Source: Chloroflexota bacterium
Lineage (GTDB): Bacteria > Chloroflexota > Dehalococcoidia > Lucifugimonadales > Lucifugimonadaceae
Assembly: GCA_002730795.1 (NCBI GenBank)
Contig: PCAX01000016.1
Coordinates: 4,882 to 17,115, forward strand
Reading direction: 5' to 3'
DNA length: 12,234 bases
Shown: positions 6,737-12,234 of the stretch, piece by piece
How positions within the stretch are numbered: position 1 is the first letter of the stretch
Layout: every line of letters begins with the position of its first letter
Made by a program: the position numbers and the translations under genes
Notes under the pieces: generated by a model
Databases searched by the model: none
Seen by the model: the letters and a program-made list of their open reading frames with translations, nothing else
What the model was told of the DNA's origin: nothing

Positions 6737-7702
6737 ATGCCAAACGTACTAGTTTTATCTTCGAGTTCCTTGCCACTACTAAAAACTGCAAAGGAAATGG
6801 CTCCAAAAGGATGGCGATTAAATTTAGTTAATGATAGCGATGAAAATTCAAATCTAGATTCCATTGCCAAAACATCTGATTTTATTTTAGTGTTTGGTCA
6901 TTCGGTCCCTGACCACATAATCAGGACAGGGCGAAAAATTAAATTAATACAACTATGTTCCGCTGGATTCGACGGAGTAAACATTGAATTAGCTCAAAAA
7001 TTGGGAATACCCGTCGCAACGAACGGTGGAGCAAATTCTGTACCTGTCGCCGAATTCGCTATAACGCTCATGCTTGGAACTATTAGGCATTTAATCGTCG
7101 CACACAAAAACACAATAAATGGTAATTGGATGACTCCTGATTTAAATGGCTACAATAGTTACGAACTTTACGAGAAAACCGTTGGTATAATAGGTGCCGG
7201 TCGGATAGGGACCAATGTGATACGAATTCTTTCTGGTTTTAGAGCTAAAACTTTATATTACGATCAGATAAAAAATAAAGAAGCTGAAATGCACGGAGCA
7301 AAAAAGACAGATTTGGCAACACTATTGTCAAAATCGGATATAGTTAGTGTTCATATCCCTTTAACAAAAAAGACAAAGAACTTAATTGGAACTAAAGAAT
7401 TTAGCATTATGAAACCGAAATGCATTCTCATCAATACGTCGAGGGGTGAAGTGGTAGACGAAAAAGCGTTGGTGGATGCCCTCACCAACAGCAAAATATG
7501 GGGCGCTGGACTTGACGTTTTTTCAATTGAACCTACTGAGGCTACTAACCCTCTTTTTGCCTTGGACAACGTGGTATCTACACCTCACATAGCTGGAAAA
7601 ACAAGTGAAAGCTATCCTCGAAGATTATCTTTTGCTTTTGAAAACATGCTTGCCGTTTGGAACGGAAAAACCCCAAAAAGCGAAATTACTTTAACTATTT
7701 AG
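6737..7702 (+). CDS. D-isomer-specific 2-hydroxyacid dehydrogenase (first of three)
   Basis: The 321-residue NAD(P)-dependent oxidoreductase interconverts a 2-keto acid and a D-2-hydroxy acid (glyoxylate/hydroxypyruvate reductase, phosphoglycerate or lactate dehydrogenase family). The Rossmann motif GAGRIG is at 153-158. The catalytic set is Arg236 (NTSRGEVVDE), Glu265 (SIEP) and His284 (TPHIAG). The family's N-terminal substrate domain region CSAGFDGVN is present at 74-82. An in-frame TAA (6725-6727) lies 9 nt upstream and no other early ATG exists, so the start is firm, but the Shine-Dalgarno is weak (AAAAGA). It is the first gene of a three-gene operon; the next start is 12 bp past its stop. 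It is the most divergent of the three by eye and lacks their shared EQEPVDP stretch. The exact substrate cannot be deduced. Confidence 0.93.
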   Translation: MPNVLVLSSSSLPLLKTAKEMAPKGWRLNLVNDSDENSNLDSIAKTSDFILVFGHSVPDHIIRTGRKIKLIQLCSAGFDGVNIELAQKLGIPVATNGGANSVPVAEFAITLMLGTIRHLIVAHKNTINGNWMTPDLNGYNSYELYEKTVGIIGAGRIGTNVIRILSGFRAKTLYYDQIKNKEAEMHGAKKTDLATLLSKSDIVSVHIPLTKKTKNLIGTKEFSIMKPKCILINTSRGEVVDEKALVDALTNSKIWGAGLDVFSIEPTEATNPLFALDNVVSTPHIAGKTSESYPRRLSFAFENMLAVWNGKTPKSEITLTI

Positions 7703-7704
7703 AT

Positions 7705-7708
7705 GGAG
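7705..7708 (+). promoter_or_regulatory. Ribosome binding site deciding the second dehydrogenase start
   Basis: GGAG lies 6 nt before the ATG at 7715. It overlaps the earlier in-frame ATG at 7703, which directly follows the previous stop and has no site of its own. The later ATG is the better start. Confidence 0.65.
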
Positions 7709-7714
7709 AAATAT

Positions 7715-8782
7715 ATGTCTAATAAAGAAACAAAAATATTGTACTTAGGACCAAAAAAGCCTCGTCACAAAGATGATTTGGACACTTCTCTACAACGTCA
7801 AGCTCCTGAAGAGGTTGGGATTGAGTTTGTCGCCTATGGTGGAACCAGTGATGGAGAATTACTCGAACAGCTAAAAGATGTAGACGCTGTTATGAACCAA
7901 GGACACCAATTTCCAGAGGAAATGTTTGAACACATGGGACTTAACGGTAGGTGTAAAGGGATGGTCTCTTTGGGGCATGGTTTCGATACTATCAATACTG
8001 AAAAAGCTTCAGAAAATGGCGTAATATTGGCTAATACCGCATCATTTGGTACTGAAGAAGTGAGTAATCACGCAATAATGCTCATGCTAGTTTGTGCAAG
8101 AAAATTTGTTCAACACAATGATTTGGTAAAAAAAGGCGTGTGGACACGGGATCAATTATCTCCTATGGGTCATATATCCGGCCAAACGCTAGGAATAGTC
8201 GGAATTGGCGACATAGGAAGAGCTGTCGGACGTAAAGCGAAGGCATTCGGTCTAAATATAGTAGCCTTCGACCCTTTCGTTTCTTCATGGGATGCAAAAG
8301 AGTACGGTTTTGAAACTTTAAGCGACCTGGGAGAATTAGCGTCAAGATCAGATTACATATCCCTGCACTGTTATCTTAATAAACACACCTACCACATGAT
8401 AAATTCTGATTTTTTTTCCAAAATGAAGGAAACCGCTTACCTTATAAATTGTTCCAGGGGCGGAGTAGTCGATGAAGAAGCCCTGATTCAAACCCTAAAT
8501 TCAGATGGAATTGCGGGAGCTGGATTAGATGTGTTCGAACAGGAACCGGTTGATCCCAATAATCCACTTTTGAAAATGGGTAACGTAGCCGTAACAAGTC
8601 ATTACGCCTCATACAGCGAGTACGCATTTTACAGGGCGAAAATACAGTTAGGTGAAGAAGCAGTCAGAATAGCAACCGGTTATATGCCGATGTCACTAAT
8701 AAACCCAGACGTAGCACGAACAATACCAAAAAGAGAACGAGCTGTAGATTGGGCAATAATGTCAAAAAATTATAGGAGGTAA
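7715..8782 (+). CDS. D-isomer-specific 2-hydroxyacid dehydrogenase (second of three)
   Basis: The 355-residue family member has Rossmann motif GIGDIG (163-168), a probable NAD-selecting acidic residue in AFDPF (182-188), and catalytic Arg248 (NCSRGGVVDE), Glu277 (EQEP) and His296 (TSHYA). The usual PH(I/T)A...T segment around the catalytic His is SHYASYSEYAF here, so the active-site mouth probably differs from that of its neighbours. It shares with the third gene a near-identical run from VVDEEALI to EQEPVDP and NPLL, so the two look like paralogs, and both exceed 340 residues through added C-terminal tails. The ATG at 7715 is chosen over 7703 because of GGAG at 6 nt. Its last codons contain the ribosome binding site for the next gene. 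A phosphoglycerate dehydrogenase-like activity is possible, but there is no ACT domain. Confidence 0.93.
   Translation: MSNKETKILYLGPKKPRHKDDLDTSLQRQAPEEVGIEFVAYGGTSDGELLEQLKDVDAVMNQGHQFPEEMFEHMGLNGRCKGMVSLGHGFDTINTEKASENGVILANTASFGTEEVSNHAIMLMLVCARKFVQHNDLVKKGVWTRDQLSPMGHISGQTLGIVGIGDIGRAVGRKAKAFGLNIVAFDPFVSSWDAKEYGFETLSDLGELASRSDYISLHCYLNKHTYHMINSDFFSKMKETAYLINCSRGGVVDEEALIQTLNSDGIAGAGLDVFEQEPVDPNNPLLKMGNVAVTSHYASYSEYAFYRAKIQLGEEAVRIATGYMPMSLINPDVARTIPKRERAVDWAIMSKNYRR
8774..8780 (+). promoter_or_regulatory. Perfect Shine-Dalgarno of the third dehydrogenase inside the end of the second
   Basis: AGGAGGT lies 4 nt before the ATG at 8785 and overlaps the stop codon of the preceding gene. It is the strongest ribosome binding site seen in the window, implying coupled and efficient translation of the third dehydrogenase. 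Confidence 0.8.
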
Positions 8783-8784
8783 TC

Positions 8785-9825
8785 ATGGCAGAATTCAAGA
8801 TTGTAGTTTTTTCAGAAGACCCCGCGGATCCGCTCCATCACGAACGATCAGAAATGGCTGATTTGGATGTTGAATTTTCGGTTGAAAAACCATCATCAGA
8901 AGGTGAGGCAATTGAAGCGGTAAAAGACGCAGACGCTATAATGATCAGAGGAGCATGGGGTACAGAACAAGTTATAAGATCAGCCAGCAAAGCAAAAGTC
9001 CTCGCTGTCTATTCTCATGGTTTCAATAACATAGACGTGGATGCCTGTAATGAAATGGGTATCATTTTGACGAATTCTGCGGGTATGTGTGCCGAAGAGG
9101 TTTCAAATCAAGCCGTAACTATGTGCTTAGCATTAAACAGACAAATTGTTCAATCAACCAACCAGTTAAGAATTGGCAATTGGGATAGAAAACACTTTGA
9201 ACCAATTGAACCAATTGATGAACAGACATTAGGGATAATAGGATTTGGAAATATTGGTCGGCAAATCGCCAGAAAATTAGGTAGCGGCTGGAGGATGAAC
9301 ACCTTGGTTTACGATCCTTACATTCAACCTTGGATAATCAAAGAAGCCGGCGTGACACAAGTTTTTGGAATCAACGAAATATGTAGAAAGTCCGATTACT
9401 TGGTTACTATTGTTCCTCTAAATAAAGAAACCTTCCACATGATTGGAAAGGACCAATTCAAAAACATGAAAACTTCCTCATTCTTTGTAAATGTATGTAG
9501 AGGATCTGTGGTCGACGAAGAGGCTTTGATTGATGCTTTAAATCAAAATGAAATCAGGGGAGCAGGATTAGATGTTTTTGAACAGGAACCTGTTGATCCG
9601 TCTAACCCTTTGTTACAGATGGAAAACGTTATTACCGCACCTCATATAGCTGGTAGTTCTACCAGAGCCGCCTGGCTTTCACGGCAAAGAGCATCTCAGC
9701 AAGTAAGGTCAGTATTAATAGGTGAATGGCCGATGGCTGGTCAAAATCCGGAAGTTATAAATAAACTAGACACAAAAAAACAAGCCATAGGAGGAGTGGG
9801 GAAACTTACAGGCACACCTGAATAA
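8785..9825 (+). CDS. D-isomer-specific 2-hydroxyacid dehydrogenase (third of three)
   Basis: The 346-residue protein has the family Rossmann motif GFGNIG (153-158), VYDPY at the end of the second NAD strand, and catalytic Arg239 (NVCRGSVVDE), Glu268 (EQEP) and His287 (APHIAG). The N-terminal part shows SHGFNNIDVDA and AEEVSNQAV, paralleled in the second gene by GHGFDTINTEKA and TEEVSNHAI, supporting a duplication. Residues 139-145 (EPIEPID) come from a short 9-bp DNA repeat. It begins 2 bp after the preceding stop, so it is cotranscribed with it. After the stop lies an A-tract and then the convergent uppP; no plus-strand terminator is clear. The substrate is unknown; hydroxypyruvate/glyoxylate or phosphoglycerate-type acids are typical of the family. 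Confidence 0.93.
   Translation: MAEFKIVVFSEDPADPLHHERSEMADLDVEFSVEKPSSEGEAIEAVKDADAIMIRGAWGTEQVIRSASKAKVLAVYSHGFNNIDVDACNEMGIILTNSAGMCAEEVSNQAVTMCLALNRQIVQSTNQLRIGNWDRKHFEPIEPIDEQTLGIIGFGNIGRQIARKLGSGWRMNTLVYDPYIQPWIIKEAGVTQVFGINEICRKSDYLVTIVPLNKETFHMIGKDQFKNMKTSSFFVNVCRGSVVDEEALIDALNQNEIRGAGLDVFEQEPVDPSNPLLQMENVITAPHIAGSSTRAAWLSRQRASQQVRSVLIGEWPMAGQNPEVINKLDTKKQAIGGVGKLTGTPE
9197..9214 (+). repeat. 9-bp direct repeat (TTGAACCAA x2) within the third dehydrogenase
   Basis: Two perfect adjacent copies of TTGAACCAA are followed by a partial third (TTGATGAAC). They encode the EPIEPID stretch at the hinge before the NAD domain. The repeat is in frame and looks like a small slippage expansion. Confidence 0.75.
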
Positions 9826-9836
9826 TACTTTTCAAT

Positions 9837-9864
9837 AAAAAAAATTTAGAGGATCACTGATCCT
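9837..9864 (-). terminator. Intrinsic terminator of uppP, overlapping its last codons
   Basis: On the minus strand AGGATC-AGT-GATCCT forms a 6-bp stem with a 3-nt loop, followed by CTAAA and eight Ts. The stem encodes the last residues of UppP and the stop codon lies between stem and T-tract. On the plus strand the hairpin is not followed by Ts, so it should act for uppP rather than for the dehydrogenase operon. The short stem and 5-nt gap make it moderate in strength. Confidence 0.5.
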
Positions 9865-10658
9865 TGGAATGCAAAAAGAATAATCGCTAAAACAATACTG
9901 TAAATTCCGAACATCCAAAGTTTGCCCTTGATGACTAGTTTTATTAAAACATCAATACCAATATAAGCGGTAATAAACGCGGTAAGGGCTGAAACAAATA
10001 ACAAAACCGGGTCAATTATAAGTCGATCTGCGGAAACTTGTTTCAGTACTAAGTAAAGTGAAGCACCCAATATAGATATAGCTCCCAAAAAAATCGAATA
10101 CCTAACGGCATCGTCTCTTTCAATACCCAACAATATTCCTATAGATATAGTAACGCCCGATCTGGATAGCCCGGGAATCACCGCTAATGCCTGCCCTAAC
10201 CCCACGATAAAAGAAGAAATGTAGCCTAACTTTCTTTTCTTTAATCGGGTAGACATAAGCTCTGATATTAACAACAATATTCCAGTGAAAAAAAATGCTG
10301 AGTAGAGTGTCGAATTTTGAACGGTTCTTTCTTTAAAATACGACTCAAAAAGAAATCCTGTCACGCCTAAAGGAATAGACCCTAGTATCAAAAACGAAAA
10401 ATATTTGAACGGTAACGTTTTTTTATCATGGGATGATACGGCATTGACGACTGAAGCAAGGAGGTAACGGATATCTCTCCTAAAATAAACAAATACCGCT
10501 ACGAGAGTGCCAAAGTGGACCGAGATATCTATTTCTAAATGCCTTGATTCGACACCGAAAATTTGTTTCAAGATCATTAAATGCCCTGTCGAACTAATGG
10601 GCATAAATTCAGTTATTCCCTGAACAATACCTAAAACAGCAGCTTGAAATAAGGTCAT
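9846..10658 (-). CDS. uppP: Undecaprenyl-diphosphatase
   Basis: UppP (BacA) dephosphorylates undecaprenyl pyrophosphate at the membrane to recycle the lipid carrier for peptidoglycan and other surface polymers, and overexpression is known to give bacitracin resistance. The 270-residue length is normal. The (E/Q)xxxE motif appears as QGITE (13-17), followed by PISSTGHL with His26. The second motif PGLSRSGVT (162-170) holds the conserved Arg166. The rest is a series of hydrophobic membrane segments, the last a long one ending at the C-terminus. The ATG at 10658 fits the family N-terminus, but no clear Shine-Dalgarno precedes it. It is convergent with the dehydrogenase operon and divergent from the enolase-superfamily gene across 74 bp, so it is a single-gene unit. 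Its presence indicates a bacterium with an undecaprenyl-based envelope cycle. Confidence 0.96.
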   Translation of the reverse strand: MTLFQAAVLGIVQGITEFMPISSTGHLMILKQIFGVESRHLEIDISVHFGTLVAVFVYFRRDIRYLLASVVNAVSSHDKKTLPFKYFSFLILGSIPLGVTGFLFESYFKERTVQNSTLYSAFFFTGILLLISELMSTRLKKRKLGYISSFIVGLGQALAVIPGLSRSGVTISIGILLGIERDDAVRYSIFLGAISILGASLYLVLKQVSADRLIIDPVLLFVSALTAFITAYIGIDVLIKLVIKGKLWMFGIYSIVLAIILFAFQGSVIL

Positions 10659-10732
10659 TATGTAGTGAATTCAGCTCGTATGAATAGTAAATTTAACTTT
10701 ATCTATTCAATAACATACTTTGGAAAAAACAT
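10659..10732. other. Divergent intergenic region between uppP and the enolase-superfamily gene
   Basis: This 74 bp AT-rich stretch must hold both promoters. On the plus strand the best pair is TTTAAC (10692-10697) with CATACT (10714-10719) at 16 bp, which is poor. The minus strand offers only TTGAAT with TACTAT at 15 bp. I do not regard either as established. GGAAAA at 10722-10727 serves as ribosome binding site for the TTG start. Confidence 0.4.
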
Positions 10733-11944
10733 TTGAGCAACGCAGTTATAGAACAAATTACAACTATTAGAAACCCAGAGTACCCACACATCGTGTGGCT
10801 AGAAATTAAATCTTCAGATGGTCACGTAGGATTAGGAGAAACATCGTTCAGTACCGACGCAGTGGAATCATTGATCCATGGGGAATTCTCCGAATACCTT
10901 ATCGGTAAGGATCCATACAAAATGGATCTTCATTGGGACCAATTAGCACGAAAAATCCGGGTTATACGTGGGCGAGGAGTAGATGGATCAGCGGTATCGG
11001 CAGTTGATATGTCTCTTTGGGATTTGTTTGCCAAGAAGGTTGATCAACCCATGTTTCAGGTATTGGGTGGCCTATCACGTGATCGTATAAGAGTTTACAA
11101 CACATGTGCCGGCTCGTCATACGGAGTTAAACGTAAAGACTTTAGAACGGAGGCTGGCAGCGTAGATCATCGCCCAGGAAGTTTGTATGAAGACCAGCAC
11201 GCATTCATGACTGACGCAGGTGCACTTGCTGATAATCTATTATCCGAAGGATTTACAGCCATGAAAATATGGCCATTTGACGTATTTTCAAACGAATCAA
11301 ATGGACAGTTTATATCCTCCTCACAACTTGATGAAGGCACAGAACCATTCATTAAGATTCGAGAAAAAGTAGGAAGAAAAATTGACGTGATGGTTGAAAT
11401 GCACGGCCTTTGGAACCTTGTATCAGCAATACGTATAGCAAAATCTGTTGAACCCACCGCCCCTTTCTGGTTTGAGGACCCCGTGCCAATGGATAACATA
11501 GACACCTTGGCAGAATTCAGACGATCGACCCATATAGCAACCACTGCCAGCGAATTGTCTGCTCTTCGATGGTCATTTCGTGAAATGTTTGAAAAGCGAG
11601 CAATGACAATATGTATGTTAGATATTTCGTGGGTTGGGGGTATTTCCGAGGCAAAAAGAATTTCTGGAATGGCACATGCATATCATTTGCCTGTCGCCCC
11701 ACATGATTGTGTTGGTCCTGTAACTTTAATGTTTTCACTACATCTTTCTCTCAATATTCCAAATGCAATAATTCAGGAAATCGTTAGGGCCTACAACGCC
11801 ACATGGTACAAGGATATAGTTAGCGTATTACCTAAGATCGAGAACGGTTATGCCTTTCCTCCAACCGGTAGCGGAGTTGGAACCCAATTACTTGAAACAT
11901 TTAGGAATAACAAAAATACCACTTCTATGGTAAGTTCGTTATAA
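10733..11944 (+). CDS. Mandelate racemase/muconate lactonizing enzyme family protein, probable acid-sugar dehydratase
   Basis: The 403-residue enolase-superfamily protein has an N-terminal capping domain (about 1-125) and a barrel carrying the active site. Expected metal ligands are Glu222 (VEMHG), Glu248 (WFEDP) and Glu274 (TASELS). Lys178 (MKIWPF) lies on the second barrel strand, and a His324-Asp298 dyad (VAPHD and LDISWVGG) on the other side would be the general base. His224, two residues after the first ligand, resembles galactonate dehydratase-type members, so dehydration of an aldonic acid to a 2-keto-3-deoxy acid is the best guess; other acid-sugar substrates are equally possible. The second-strand motif is KxW rather than the common KxK. 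A segment of about 45 residues (128-172) between cap and barrel is not one I recognise. The start is TTG at 10733 with GGAAAA upstream. A beta-propeller gene follows after 21 bp. Confidence 0.9.
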   Translation: MSNAVIEQITTIRNPEYPHIVWLEIKSSDGHVGLGETSFSTDAVESLIHGEFSEYLIGKDPYKMDLHWDQLARKIRVIRGRGVDGSAVSAVDMSLWDLFAKKVDQPMFQVLGGLSRDRIRVYNTCAGSSYGVKRKDFRTEAGSVDHRPGSLYEDQHAFMTDAGALADNLLSEGFTAMKIWPFDVFSNESNGQFISSSQLDEGTEPFIKIREKVGRKIDVMVEMHGLWNLVSAIRIAKSVEPTAPFWFEDPVPMDNIDTLAEFRRSTHIATTASELSALRWSFREMFEKRAMTICMLDISWVGGISEAKRISGMAHAYHLPVAPHDCVGPVTLMFSLHLSLNIPNAIIQEIVRAYNATWYKDIVSVLPKIENGYAFPPTGSGVGTQLLETFRNNKNTTSMVSSL

Positions 11945-11965
11945 AGTAATGAAATTAGGGAAAAT

Positions 11966-12234
11966 ATGTCGTCTCATAAAACAGCAGATCCAATACAAGT
12001 GTTTGTAGCACCAGGCACAAAACCCAATGGGTTGCAGGCTAGTGAAGATGGATTATGGGTCATTGACCAAGATGATAGTTTTATATATAAAATGGACTGG
12101 AAAACCGGAGAAACAATCCACAGCGTTCCCACAGATACGGTACATTCGAGTGGTATCACGATAGGTGGAGGTTACATATGGATTGCCTCAACATATTCAT
12201 GTGAAATATTCCAAATTGAAATGGAAACTGGAAA
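11966..12234 (+). CDS. Beta-propeller (Vgb/NHL/YncE-like) protein, N-terminal part, truncated by window end
   Basis: The frame opens at an ATG with AGGG 5 nt upstream and stays open for 89 codons to the window edge. Two blade-like repeats of about 40 residues are visible: NGLQASEDGLWVID...IYKMDWKTGETI and SGITIGGGYIWIAS...IFQIEMETG. The pattern of a Gly-x-Trp strand followed by a strand ending in (D/E)xxTG is typical of streptogramin-lyase-like, SMP-30/NHL and YncE propellers. No signal peptide is present at this start, so a cytoplasmic location is likely. Enzymatic or binding function cannot be told from this fragment. It probably shares a transcript with the enolase-superfamily gene 21 bp upstream. 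A second ATG at 11949 is in another frame and is not used. Confidence 0.8.
   Translation, partial: MSSHKTADPIQVFVAPGTKPNGLQASEDGLWVIDQDDSFIYKMDWKTGETIHSVPTDTVHSSGITIGGGYIWIASTYSCEIFQIEMETG

Noticed and set aside
7703..7714. Start of the second dehydrogenase at the ATG directly after the preceding stop
   Set aside because: No ribosome binding site serves it, whereas GGAG is correctly placed for the ATG four codons later.
11167..11738. Minus-strand open frames of 125 and 73 codons within the enolase-superfamily gene
   Set aside because: They are shadows of a well-supported plus-strand gene, with no family motifs or ribosome binding sites.

Overview
The window reads as an AT-rich bacterial chromosome segment. 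The evidence is a UppP-type undecaprenyl-pyrophosphate phosphatase, two tRNAs with encoded CCA ends, Shine-Dalgarno sites and tightly packed operons. No phage, IS, CRISPR or plasmid genes are visible. The mix of riboflavin genes with an amidase, an acetolactate-synthase-like ThDP enzyme, an M42-type peptidase, several 2-hydroxyacid dehydrogenases, an enolase-superfamily dehydratase and a beta-propeller protein resembles marine heterotrophs such as SAR202-type Chloroflexota. That placement is a guess from gene content, not something a marker in the window proves.

Layout. Positions 1-1130 (+) hold the 3' end of a fused ribBA followed by ribH, the end of a riboflavin operon. A class I aldolase of the DapA/NanA/KDG-aldolase family (1152-2054, -) converges on it. 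Next come tRNA-Gln(CUG) and tRNA-Glu(CUC) (2188-2340, +), with a good extended -10 promoter just upstream. A minus-strand operon reads from right to left: M42-like peptidase (start best placed at 6625), ThDP enzyme, amidase. Its last gene ends 7 bp from tRNA-Glu. Divergent from it is a tight plus-strand operon of three consecutive, non-identical D-2-hydroxyacid dehydrogenases (6737-9825). uppP (9846-10658, -) converges on that operon and carries a probable terminator overlapping its last codons. The final unit (+) is a mandelate racemase/muconate lactonizing enzyme family protein with a TTG start (10733-11944), followed by the first 89 codons of a beta-propeller protein that runs off the window.

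How the genes may work together. The riboflavin genes, tRNAs and uppP are housekeeping. The remaining genes look like catabolism of organic acids or amides. An enolase-superfamily acid-sugar dehydratase would make 2-keto-3-deoxy acids. A DapA-family aldolase lacking the DHDPS substrate arginine could cleave them. The three 2-hydroxyacid dehydrogenases would interconvert 2-keto and 2-hydroxy acids. The ThDP enzyme could act on 2-keto acids or 2-hydroxyacyl thioesters, and the amidase and peptidase could release carboxylates. The individual family calls are well supported; the joint pathway is inference.

The longest gene-free stretch is about 133 bp (2055-2187), so no large region is unexplained.
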